A stretch of DNA of 64,000 nucleotides from Saccharopolyspora thermophila. Lineage in GTDB: Bacteria; Actinomycetota; Actinomycetes; Mycobacteriales; Pseudonocardiaceae. A program made the position numbers and the translations under genes. Within the stretch, counting starts at the first letter, position 1. Each line of letters starts with the position of its first letter. Positions 8,598 through 17,440 of the stretch are shown here, piece by piece. Below the pieces are notes generated by a model that was given only the letters and a program-made list of their open reading frames with translations, ran no database searches and was not told the DNA's origin. Location: contig NZ_BMMT01000021.1 of the NCBI RefSeq assembly GCF_014646075.1, positions 1-64,000 of the forward strand. The letters are read 5' to 3'.

Positions 8598-11342
8598 TCA
8601 TGAGGCGCGGCGGAAACGACCGCCCAGAGCAGCGGTCGCGAGTTCCGCCCGGGACTTCAGCCCGGTGCGCTGGAACAGCCGGGTCAGCCTCCCCTCCACG
8701 CTCTTGCTGGTGGCACCGAGGACGGTAGCGATCTCGGCGTTGGTCAGTCCGTCGGCGACGAGCGTGGCCAGCAGCCGTTCGTTCTCCGACACCGTCGTGG
8801 CGCGACCGGGCACGGAGATGCCGCGTTCCCGCATCAACCGGCGCAGCCGCACGCGCATGATCAGGGCGTCGACGTCCCCGAACAGCTCGTACGCCCGAAG
8901 CACGGTCTTGCCGTCGCCGAGCCCGCTCGCTGCGATCGTGCCGAGGGCGCAGGCGAGCTCGAACGGTCTGCCGAGTTCCTCGGCCAGCTCGACCAGCTCC
9001 GCGGCCGCCGCCGCGTCGTGCTCGACCAGCACCCGGGCCAGCAGGTGATACCGCCGGGCGCCAGGGGTGCCCAGGCGCTGGGCGATCTGCTCGATCCGTG
9101 CCGCGCACCGCTGCGCGGCAGCCAGGTTCCCGCGGTGCAGTTCGGCGATGGTCATGCGCAGCAACAGCATGTCGGTGCCGAGCAGGGCCCCGCTTTCGGC
9201 CGCGTGCGCGAGTCCCCGTTCGATGCAGGCGCGTGACCGCGCATGTGCACCGAGGGTCGCTTCCAGCTCCGATTCCGGAGCGGCCAGCACATGCGACAGC
9301 AGGGGGTGTTGGGAACGCGCCGCCTCGATCACGGTGCGGGCCCGCTTCAGCTGCCCCCGGGCAACGTAGATGGCCGCCATGGTGTGCGGAACCGTCACGG
9401 GCACGCCGGCCCGGCCGGACGTGGCCGCGCCGGCAATGCTGGACCGGGCCAGAACGAGCGCTTCGTCCCACTTGCCGAACAGACCGGCCCGCAGCGTCAG
9501 TTCGGCCCTGGTCCGGTCGCGGTGGGGCAACTCAGGTCGCCATGGCTCGTACAGCTCTGCGAAGAAATCGAGCGCGCGCGCCACGATGAGCAGCACGTCG
9601 GCCGTCGTACCGACCGCGTCAACCTGCCCACCGGGACACCCGGTCGGCACCGATCTGCCCAGCACAGCACCGACCACCGCGCTCAGGAACGTCCCGAACA
9701 GCGCCGTGCTGCCACCGGCCTCGGTCCACAGCTGGCTGTTGCGGGTCAGCTCGTCGTACGCCCGCCCCCACTGGTCGAGCAGGCAGAACGCGGCTGCGCG
9801 GGTGACGACGTGCTGCGCCGCCCGCCCGGTCAGCGGCCCCGGCGGGTCATCCGCCAGGTCACGCAACGCCGCCGGGTCGCGTGCCGCCAGTCCGAGAACG
9901 TGCAGGATCAGCGCCTCCTGCAGGCTGTCGTCGGTGAGCTGGTCTGGGTAGGCGAGCAGCACCGTCCTGGCCGACTGTGCGACCGAGTCGAACCGCAGAT
10001 GCAGTCCGCACGTCACGGCGTGCCGATGCAGAACCTCGGCGTGGCGGGCAGGGTCGGTGACGAGCCGGGCGGCCGCGCTGGCCCAGCTGTCGGCGAGTTC
10101 CCCCTCGTCGGGCCGGGCCGCTGCACTGCGCTCGATCAGCGTGGACGCGGCGCGTTCCGGGTCGATCAGCCGGCCCGCACCGGCCAGCCGCTTCGGCAGG
10201 TAGTTGTGGTCCGCACAGCTGGCTTCGCCGCGCCACAGCGCGGTCACGGCCCGCGCGGAGATCCGTCGCCGCTCGAACGGGCCCAGGCACGCATCAAGCA
10301 CCGTGGCGAGCAGCGGAACGCGGAACGTCCACGCGGTCCCGCCTTTCCCGCAGCGCAGCACCCCGGCTTCGCGCAGGGCTCGCAACACCTCGCGGACGCG
10401 TTGCTCGCTCAGCCCGACGACCTCGGCGATCAGCGCGGGGACCGGGCCCGACAACGGGTGCAACAGGGACAGTGCCTTGAGCACCAGCCAGTACGGCGCC
10501 CCGAGCTCGCGCAGTCCTGCTGCCAGCGGATGTGCCCGCCACAGGCGCGGCGACCGGTTGGCGCCCAGGCACGCGTGCTGGTCGACCACCTGCACGCAGT
10601 CGCCGTGGACGTGGGCGTCCACCGCACCGTGCACGAAGGCCGGGATGCCGCGGCTCGCGTTCCGCACCGCCGCCAGCAGTTCCGGGGTGGGGACGGCCTG
10701 CAGGCGGTCGGAGACGATGCGCCGCACCGCCGGTGCAGACAGCGGGCGCAGGCGTTCCTCGTGCACGAGACCGGCGTGGCGCAGCGGATCCAGGGCTGTG
10801 CGGGAAGCCGCGAACGGCGTGCGGACAGCGCAGACGAAGGTGACCTGTGCGCAGGTCAGCGCCTCGATCAGCCGCACCAGCTCCGGCAGGCGGCGGGGAC
10901 CGATGCGCTGCGCATCGTCGAGGAACACCGCGAGTGGGCCGCGCCGCTCGGTCACCGCGGTGAGCAGCCGGTTCAACGACATCGGGCTGGACAGTGTGGC
11001 CGGCGCCCCGAGCTCGTCGGCGAGCCTGGTGGTGAGGCAGGCCGCGGGGCACTCCTCCCGAGCCAGCCGGATGTCGACCGTGCCGACACCGCAGTGCGCG
11101 AGCAGCTCCCGGGTCCGGGCCAGGACAGCGCTGCGCCCGATCCCGGCCGGTCCGGTGACGACGGCGAGTCGGACGCCCGAGGAGGGCCGGCACACGTCGA
11201 GCAGCCGTGCGAGGACGTCGTCCCGCCCGTGCACCTGGTTGCGCGCCCCCGGAACGTCCGCGGTGTTCGCGCGGGGCGCCGGGATCGTCGGCAGGGCGGG
11301 TGCCACTGCTGGTTCTGTGGGCTTCGGTTCCGAACGGAGCAC
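8598..11342 (-). CDS. Large LuxR-family (LAL) regulator, degenerate P-loop
   Basis: A 914-aa protein with the full LAL layout: N-terminal AAA/STAND ATPase (about residues 35-330), helical TPR-like middle, and a C-terminal LuxR helix-turn-helix (VADGLTNAEIATVLGATSKS, then LTRLFQRTGLKSRAEL). The Walker A reads TGPAGIGRSAVL, so the invariant lysine is arginine; Walker B (LAVFLDDAQRI) is kept. This could weaken ATP hydrolysis. The start is a GTG with no strong ribosome site. It lies immediately downstream of the type VII operon on the same strand, 199 bases after its last gene, making it a candidate regulator of that locus; this is inference from position only. Confidence 0.85.
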   Translation of the reverse strand: MLRSEPKPTEPAVAPALPTIPAPRANTADVPGARNQVHGRDDVLARLLDVCRPSSGVRLAVVTGPAGIGRSAVLARTRELLAHCGVGTVDIRLAREECPAACLTTRLADELGAPATLSSPMSLNRLLTAVTERRGPLAVFLDDAQRIGPRRLPELVRLIEALTCAQVTFVCAVRTPFAASRTALDPLRHAGLVHEERLRPLSAPAVRRIVSDRLQAVPTPELLAAVRNASRGIPAFVHGAVDAHVHGDCVQVVDQHACLGANRSPRLWRAHPLAAGLRELGAPYWLVLKALSLLHPLSGPVPALIAEVVGLSEQRVREVLRALREAGVLRCGKGGTAWTFRVPLLATVLDACLGPFERRRISARAVTALWRGEASCADHNYLPKRLAGAGRLIDPERAASTLIERSAAARPDEGELADSWASAAARLVTDPARHAEVLHRHAVTCGLHLRFDSVAQSARTVLLAYPDQLTDDSLQEALILHVLGLAARDPAALRDLADDPPGPLTGRAAQHVVTRAAAFCLLDQWGRAYDELTRNSQLWTEAGGSTALFGTFLSAVVGAVLGRSVPTGCPGGQVDAVGTTADVLLIVARALDFFAELYEPWRPELPHRDRTRAELTLRAGLFGKWDEALVLARSSIAGAATSGRAGVPVTVPHTMAAIYVARGQLKRARTVIEAARSQHPLLSHVLAAPESELEATLGAHARSRACIERGLAHAAESGALLGTDMLLLRMTIAELHRGNLAAAQRCAARIEQIAQRLGTPGARRYHLLARVLVEHDAAAAAELVELAEELGRPFELACALGTIAASGLGDGKTVLRAYELFGDVDALIMRVRLRRLMRERGISVPGRATTVSENERLLATLVADGLTNAEIATVLGATSKSVEGRLTRLFQRTGLKSRAELATAALGGRFRRAS

Positions 11343-11541
11343 GAGGCCAGTTCTACCGCTTCCGGCCGGTCAAATCCCGGTCCGAACCAGGACGATTTCC
11401 TTAACGCTTTCTTACCCGGTCGCAGGCGGCTCGCACTCCTCGCGCCTCGTACGCGCCGCATCTCGATGGTGCGCGTATCCGCGCCGGGCGACGAACATCC
11501 GAGGACAGGAGGGCACCAGCTGTGCACCTACCGGCAACCGA

Positions 11542-14500
11542 TCAGCCAACCCAGGCCAGACCGCCCGACACGGACTCGGCCGCCCCGCGCAGACCGGCGA
11601 GATCGGCCAGTGCGACCGTGCGCGACGCCGCGGTCCGCGCCAGATGCCGGGAGAACTGGTGGGCCTGGTACACGGTCCGCTCACCCGACGCCTCGAAGTG
11701 CTGGGCCATCGCCGCGCGCACCTCGTCGGGCACCTCGTGGCCCCGGTCGCGCAGGTACCGGACGGCGATCGCGGCCAGGTCGGATGCCGTGTAGTCGCCG
11801 ATCTGCCACTGCTGCGGGAAGCAGTCGCGCAGTTGCCGGGCGCACCCGAACAGCGAGTCCAGCGCGGTGCGCTCCCCGGTGAGCACCACCACCGGATCGC
11901 CGACGTTCTCGCGCAGGGCGCCCAGCAGCGCCTCCCCGACATCCAGGTGCGTCTCGGCGTCCGCATCGACGTCCAGCACCAGCACGCCGCCCCGGGCGTC
12001 GCGGAAGGCCGTGCCGATCAGGCTCTCGGCCTGGCCAGGCCACTGTGGACGCACATCGTCGGACAGCGATCGGCGCACCAGGTGTCCGATGCCGACGAGC
12101 CCGAGCTCGGACAGGCCCTGCGCGTAGAGCCGGGCGATTTCAAAGCGTCCGCTGCCTCGCTTGCCGGCCAGCACCGCGTTGCCGTGCTTGCCCAGACCCG
12201 CGCGGCGGTTCCTGCGCTCGCACAGCGACACCAGCGCCGAGCCCACCGATCGGCTCACGTCCGGCACCCCGACCAGCTCGGAGAGCCGTCGCCAGGTGTG
12301 CGTGGCCTGCACGGCCGAGCCGGGATCCGACGCAGCGTCCGGCGTGCTCGCCGATTCCGCGGGCAGCTCCTCCAGCAGGGCGAGCTGGGGGGCGACGTCC
12401 TCGGCCGTCAGCCGGGTCAGGTCGGCGTCGCGGGTCGGTGGCCGCTGCGCGAGGCGCGACGCCTGGTTGCTGATCATGGCTTCGAACAGCTTGCGTGCCA
12501 CCCGGCCGTTGCCGAACGTCGCCCCCTTGGGCACGCGCGTGAAATACGTTGTCAGTGCCTCGATCGCGTCGTCGGTGAGCTCGTAGTAGTGCTTGCGGCA
12601 CAGGTTGCTGGCGATGGTGACCAGTTCCTCGACGCTATAGTTGGGGAACTCGATGGTTCTGCTGAACCGGGACGCCATGCCGGGGTTGGACTCCAGGAAC
12701 CGCTGCATCAGGTCGGAGTAACCCGCGACGATGACCACCAGATCGTCGCGGTGGTCCTCCATCATCTTCATCAGCGTGTCCACGGCTTCCTGGCCGAAGT
12801 CCGGGCCCACACCGCCGGTCTGGGCGGTGAGGGTGTACGCCTCGTCGATGAACAGCACACCGCCGAGCGCCTTGGTCACCAGCTCGGTCGTCTTGATCGC
12901 GGTGGAACCGACGTACTGCCCGACCAGGTCCGCGCGGGCGGCCTCGATCATGTGGCCCTTGGACAGGATGCCCAGTTCCCCGAGCACCGCACCGTAGAGC
13001 CGGGCGACGGTGGTCTTGCCGGTGCCGGGCGGCCCGGCGAAGACCAGGTGGCGGCTCATCGGCGGCATCGGCAGGCCCATCTTCTCGCGGGCCTGCGACA
13101 TCCGGATCAGGTTGATCAGGCCGCGGACCTCCTGCTTGACCCCGTCCAGGCCGATCAGCGAGTCCAGCTCGGCCAGCGGCCCGTCCAGGACCGTGCCCCC
13201 GGCGTCGCGCAGGCTCGTGCTGCCGGTGTTGTCCACCGACGCGGCGGGTTCGACCACCTCGGCCCGGGCCGGTGCGGCGGCGGTCCCTTCGGCCACCAGC
13301 CCCGCCATTGCGTCCTGTGGTCCGCCGTCGCGGCTCCACACCGGTGCGCCGCCGCTGCCCCGCACCAGGCACTGCCGGAGGGACACCGCATCGACCACGT
13401 CCAGGTGCAGGCCGTTCTCGACGCTGTCGAGCACCTCACACTCGGCCAGTTCCACGCGGGCCCCGCGCGCGACCTGGACGCCGTGCCGCCCGGCCGCGCG
13501 GACCCGGCAGCGGGTCGCGGTGAGGACACCGCCGTCACCGACCTGCACGCCGTCGGCCCTGGCCTCGGTGATCTCGCTGTCCTGCACCGAGACCTCCGCC
13601 GAGGCGACAAGCAGTCCGCCGCGCAGCGCGGTCGAGGTCAGCCGCGCCCGGCCGCCGTTCGCCGCGAGCGCCGCATCACCTTCCGTGCTGAGCCGGGCGT
13701 CGGTGAACGCGGCCTGCGCCGAACCGGACAGCTCCACGGCGGGCGCCGGACCCGCTTCGATCGACACGTCGTCGAACACGACGTCGCCGCCGTCGACGAG
13801 CACACCCGAACCCGACGCCGCTGACGCCCGGAACCGGGTGAAGCGGGCCGATGCGGACACCCGCGCGATGGCCTCCGTCGAGCCGCGCACGGTCATGCCG
13901 TCGAACCGGGGCGCCGCCTCGACGTCCACGAGGACGCCCGTCGGGGAATCCGCGATGGTGCAGTCCACGAATTCCGGAGCTGCCCGATCGGTGACCTGCA
14001 CGGCGCAGCGAGCCGCGGTGAAGGTGCAGCCGCGCAGCACCGGCCGTGAGGCACCGGAGACGTGCACGGCCTGGACGGACGAGCCGGAGAACGTGGAGTC
14101 GGCGATCACCACGGACCGACCGCCGGTGACGTAGAGGTCGACGTTCGTCCCGTCGCGGACGTCGAGGCCGGTGACCTGGAGCCTGCCCTGCTGCTCCACC
14201 ACGATCGCGGGCTTGGCCGCCGCGTGGATCGAGCTCTGCTCGACCACGCAGCTGCCCCGGCCGTTCACGCAGATTCCGTTGCCGCCCGGTCGTTCCACGG
14301 CGAACCGGCGCAGCGTCAGCGCCCCGTCCTCACCGATGACCGCCGCTGACGACGCCACGTCGACCACCCGGGTGTCCTCGACCCTGCTGGGCCCCGCGGA
14401 CGCGATCACGATGCCCGCGCCGCCCGCATTCGTCACCTCGCACCCGCGGGCGGCCAGCGATCCTCTCGCCCTGGTCAGCAGCGCCGCCCACGCGGATCCG

Positions 14501-14826
14501 GTGATCCGGCAGCCGTCGAGGGCGACCTCCCCGCGGCGCACGTCCACCGCGGCGACCTCGCCGTCCTCGCAGTGCAGCACCAGGCCGCGTAGCTGCACGC
14601 CGTCGGCGTCGACGACCAGCGCACTGCCCTGCACGGCGTGCACTTCGACCGTGCCGTCGCCGTCGTCGGCCACGATGCTGACCGTCTGGCGGACGACCAG
14701 GTTCTCCTCGTACCGACCGGGCCGGACGCTGATCGTCGCCCCGGCGCCCGCCGAGGCCAGCGCGGCGCCGATCGAGGAGAACGCGCCGGGGCGATCAGCG
14801 CCCACCACCACAACTTCGCGGTTCAT
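11542..14826 (-). CDS. Beta-helix/EccA-like AAA+ fusion protein
   Basis: A 1094-aa cytosolic protein with three parts. Residues about 1-500 are short repeating strands of the right-handed parallel beta-helix type (repeated patterns such as VxxSxF, LRGCTF, VEDTRV). Residues about 545-840 are a CbxX/CfqX-type AAA+ domain as in EccA of ESX systems, with Walker A GPPGTGKTTVARL (near 597-609), Walker B GGVLFIDEAYTL and SRF/arginine-finger sequence. Residues about 850-1090 repeat this fold in decayed form: Walker A is GKRGSGRFE and Walker B is VLVLDVDAD. EccA is thought to assist substrate handling for type VII secretion. The ATG at 14826, after GGGAAGAG, fits the beginning of the beta-helix pattern better than an upstream alternative at 14928. 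It is the last gene of the minus-strand secretion operon. Confidence 0.85.
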   Translation of the reverse strand: MNREVVVVGADRPGAFSSIGAALASAGAGATISVRPGRYEENLVVRQTVSIVADDGDGTVEVHAVQGSALVVDADGVQLRGLVLHCEDGEVAAVDVRRGEVALDGCRITGSAWAALLTRARGSLAARGCEVTNAGGAGIVIASAGPSRVEDTRVVDVASSAAVIGEDGALTLRRFAVERPGGNGICVNGRGSCVVEQSSIHAAAKPAIVVEQQGRLQVTGLDVRDGTNVDLYVTGGRSVVIADSTFSGSSVQAVHVSGASRPVLRGCTFTAARCAVQVTDRAAPEFVDCTIADSPTGVLVDVEAAPRFDGMTVRGSTEAIARVSASARFTRFRASAASGSGVLVDGGDVVFDDVSIEAGPAPAVELSGSAQAAFTDARLSTEGDAALAANGGRARLTSTALRGGLLVASAEVSVQDSEITEARADGVQVGDGGVLTATRCRVRAAGRHGVQVARGARVELAECEVLDSVENGLHLDVVDAVSLRQCLVRGSGGAPVWSRDGGPQDAMAGLVAEGTAAAPARAEVVEPAASVDNTGSTSLRDAGGTVLDGPLAELDSLIGLDGVKQEVRGLINLIRMSQAREKMGLPMPPMSRHLVFAGPPGTGKTTVARLYGAVLGELGILSKGHMIEAARADLVGQYVGSTAIKTTELVTKALGGVLFIDEAYTLTAQTGGVGPDFGQEAVDTLMKMMEDHRDDLVVIVAGYSDLMQRFLESNPGMASRFSRTIEFPNYSVEELVTIASNLCRKHYYELTDDAIEALTTYFTRVPKGATFGNGRVARKLFEAMISNQASRLAQRPPTRDADLTRLTAEDVAPQLALLEELPAESASTPDAASDPGSAVQATHTWRRLSELVGVPDVSRSVGSALVSLCERRNRRAGLGKHGNAVLAGKRGSGRFEIARLYAQGLSELGLVGIGHLVRRSLSDDVRPQWPGQAESLIGTAFRDARGGVLVLDVDADAETHLDVGEALLGALRENVGDPVVVLTGERTALDSLFGCARQLRDCFPQQWQIGDYTASDLAAIAVRYLRDRGHEVPDEVRAAMAQHFEASGERTVYQAHQFSRHLARTAASRTVALADLAGLRGAAESVSGGLAWVG

Positions 14827-14872
14827 CTCTTCCCGTCCCGTCCGCACTCGCCGCGCACCACTTCGACGCCCC

Positions 14873-17440
14873 CTACACCAGTCCGGGCAGGAAACCGAAC
14901 CGGGACCGCGCCGCCTCACCGACGGCACTTCCCGGCCGGGCTCCGGCCCACCGCTCCATGCAGCGCCGCAGGGACGTCAGTGCCAGGTCGTCCAGCGCCT
15001 GGTTCACCACGACCCGCCCCTCGGCGTCCACTTCGGACTCGGCCAGTTCGCGGAGCATGATCCGGCCGCGCTCCGACTCGCCCGGCTCGGCCAGTTCCAG
15101 GATCTTGAAGCTGGTGCCGGGCACGAAGACCACGCGGTTGTCGACGCGATCGGCCCCGTCCGGCTCCAGCAGCTTCGTCCGACGCCCGGTCATCGACCAC
15201 ACCAGGACGTCGACCGCGCCGTCCTCCTGCGGACCGGGTTCGGTCAGGGCGTGCAGGAAACCCCACTCGGTCACCAACCGGCGCTCGCGGTACAGCTGCC
15301 ACTGCTCGGGCGTGGGCGAGGCGCTGAACACCGTCGCACCGCGGTGCGAGGGCAGCTTGCGCAGTCCGGACACCACGCACCGGGCCATGGGCACGTGCGG
15401 ACCGTTGGCCCCGGTTCGCAGCGCCCGGTCGATCTCCACGCCGTGGGACGGCAGGTAGAGGCGTACCGCGACGGCGTCGGTGAGCACGTCGCTGGACGAC
15501 CGGTCGCGGGACTGGAAACCGGGGTGCTCGGACAGGATGCGCGACACCGACACCGACATGGCGTCGAACTCGCGGTTCAGGGTCCGCCGCAGCCAGGTGC
15601 GTTCCTCGGCGAGCCCCTCGACGGGGAGCAGCGCGGAGGCTTCCGGTGCCGGGGTGGGCTGCACCCGGGCCGCGGGCTGCTCGTCCCGGCGGCTGGACGC
15701 CGGGGCAGCGGTCCGGGACTCCGCGCCTGCCGGGTCCGGCTCCGCTGCCGGGTCCGGCTCCGGGGCGGGTTCCTCGTCCCGCGGCGCGGTCTGCGGTGCG
15801 TCGCCGGTGACCGGCACCGGGGAGCTCTCCAGCCTGATCGACATCGCCGAGGCCGGTGTCTCGTCCGGGGTTTCCGGAGGCGCCGCGACTGATGGCGCGC
15901 CTGCTGCCGTTCCCGCTGGCGGTTCGACGTCGATCGGCGGGCCGATGCGCACGGTCTGCTCGGTGTCCGAGACCTCGTCGACCGGTGCAGGAGATTCCAG
16001 CACAGGGGTTTTCACGTCTTTCGGGGCAGCCACCTCGTTCGGGGCAGCCACCGCAGCAGGGCCTGGCACGGCCTCTGCCGCAGCGGGCTCCGCCGCCATC
16101 CCGGCGGTGTGGACATGCTCCGGTTCGGTGGTCAGCTCGCCGAGCGCCGGGCCCGCGACGCGCACCACCTCCTGCCCGAACTCCGCGGCCGGAACGAGTC
16201 GGCAGCGCACCCGCGTGGCCGGGTCCAGCCGGGCCAGGACGTCCTGGGCCAGCAGGCGCATCCGCGAGGCGCGCTTGTCGTCCGCGGCGTCGAAGACCAG
16301 GAAGCTGGTGTTGGGGTCCCATGTCCGCGCGCGCACCGCCGCCTCGTTCTGGGCATCCTGCGGCGGGCGCAGCCACAGCCCGGCCTGCACGACCTCGATG
16401 ACCGCGTCCGGCGTGTACCAGTAGACCGCGGGCGAGATCTGCTCCACCCCCTCCACCGGCGCGCGGTGGCTGACCAGCGCGGGGGTTTCCCGGTGCGCCG
16501 GATGGGTCTTGGGCAGATAGGCGACCGCGCGGACGAACGACTGCCAGCCCAGCTCGCCGTCGGCGCACATCGTGTAGACGTCCGGGGCCTCGGGCGACCC
16601 CACTGGCATGCCGGTGTAGGTGATGATCCGCTCGTCCAGCAGGTCCGCGAGTGCCTGCCCGAGCACGTCCCCGTCCGGCAGCCGCACCGGCCCGTACTGC
16701 ACGAACCGCACCCTCTCGCGGTCATGCCCGCTGAGCCGGTGCCAGAACCGAGCCACGTCGTCGAGCGCCAGCGGGGGCTCACCGGGGCAACCGAGCACCA
16801 CAGTGAACACATCCGGCTGACACGGCATCCCGCTGGCGAGCCGCCCCCAGTGCTTGCGCAGCTCCGCGTGCCGCGTCACCGAGTGGATCCACACGCCGCC
16901 CGGGATGGGTTCGGCGATGCCGACCGAGCTGGTCGGCCACGCGTCGACGGCGCCGGAATCCCACGAGGGCCGTGGGAAGCGCTTGGCCTCCCATTCCGGG
17001 GCGCGGCCCGGCCGAAACCGGACCCAGCCGCTGCCGCGTCCGGAGTGGACGAACAGGGTTCCCCCGGTGCCGCGGAACACCACGCCGTCCGGGGCGACCA
17101 CGGGCCGCCCGATGCGCTCGGACAGCCACTGGCCGACCAACGCGGTCGCCTCCCGGGAGCGGCCGCCGATCACCAGCCGGATGCCGCGGCGGTTACGGCG
17201 CAGCATGTCGGCGACCGCGTCCCACGCCGAGATCGGCAGCCCGGTCGGCAGGTCGACCACCACCAGGTCGTGCACCGTGTCCGGGACGACCGACATGGCC
17301 AACGCCCTGGCCTCGTCGCTGATCTGCTGCGGCGGATGCACCACGAGGGCGTTGCCGACGGTGTGCTTGGCCAGCGGGACGGCCGGGGACACCGAAGGCC
17401 CGCGGAGGCGCCGGAGCTGGGGCAGTGCGGACATCGTCAT
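14873..17440 (-). CDS. Type VII locus protein with ADP-ribosyltransferase-like C-terminus
   Basis: An 855-aa protein without signal peptide or membrane segment. The N-terminal 450 residues are a globular domain I do not recognise. A Pro/Ala/Glu-rich linker (about 450-640) leads to a C-terminal domain (about 645-855) that follows the order of bacterial ADP-ribosyltransferase folds: helices, IDRALRTG, KLPSHRGATVF (where toxins have an Arg of an R-G strand), a GFLHAL loop in place of the STS motif, and VVFVPGTSFKILEL in place of the ExE-LLPPGTxFxV strand. The catalytic Glu positions are Asn/Arg here, so it is probably inactive as an enzyme. Its ATG overlaps the eccB stop (ATGA), showing tight coupling with the secretion genes. 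The fold assignment is by eye. Confidence 0.6.
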   Translation of the reverse strand: MTMSALPQLRRLRGPSVSPAVPLAKHTVGNALVVHPPQQISDEARALAMSVVPDTVHDLVVVDLPTGLPISAWDAVADMLRRNRRGIRLVIGGRSREATALVGQWLSERIGRPVVAPDGVVFRGTGGTLFVHSGRGSGWVRFRPGRAPEWEAKRFPRPSWDSGAVDAWPTSSVGIAEPIPGGVWIHSVTRHAELRKHWGRLASGMPCQPDVFTVVLGCPGEPPLALDDVARFWHRLSGHDRERVRFVQYGPVRLPDGDVLGQALADLLDERIITYTGMPVGSPEAPDVYTMCADGELGWQSFVRAVAYLPKTHPAHRETPALVSHRAPVEGVEQISPAVYWYTPDAVIEVVQAGLWLRPPQDAQNEAAVRARTWDPNTSFLVFDAADDKRASRMRLLAQDVLARLDPATRVRCRLVPAAEFGQEVVRVAGPALGELTTEPEHVHTAGMAAEPAAAEAVPGPAAVAAPNEVAAPKDVKTPVLESPAPVDEVSDTEQTVRIGPPIDVEPPAGTAAGAPSVAAPPETPDETPASAMSIRLESSPVPVTGDAPQTAPRDEEPAPEPDPAAEPDPAGAESRTAAPASSRRDEQPAARVQPTPAPEASALLPVEGLAEERTWLRRTLNREFDAMSVSVSRILSEHPGFQSRDRSSSDVLTDAVAVRLYLPSHGVEIDRALRTGANGPHVPMARCVVSGLRKLPSHRGATVFSASPTPEQWQLYRERRLVTEWGFLHALTEPGPQEDGAVDVLVWSMTGRRTKLLEPDGADRVDNRVVFVPGTSFKILELAEPGESERGRIMLRELAESEVDAEGRVVVNQALDDLALTSLRRCMERWAGARPGSAVGEAARSRFGFLPGLV

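Noticed and set aside
9243..13824. Very long plus-strand frames opposite the LAL and EccA-like genes
   Set aside because: They are products of high GC with no recognisable domain, while the minus strand encodes clear LuxR and AAA+ domains.
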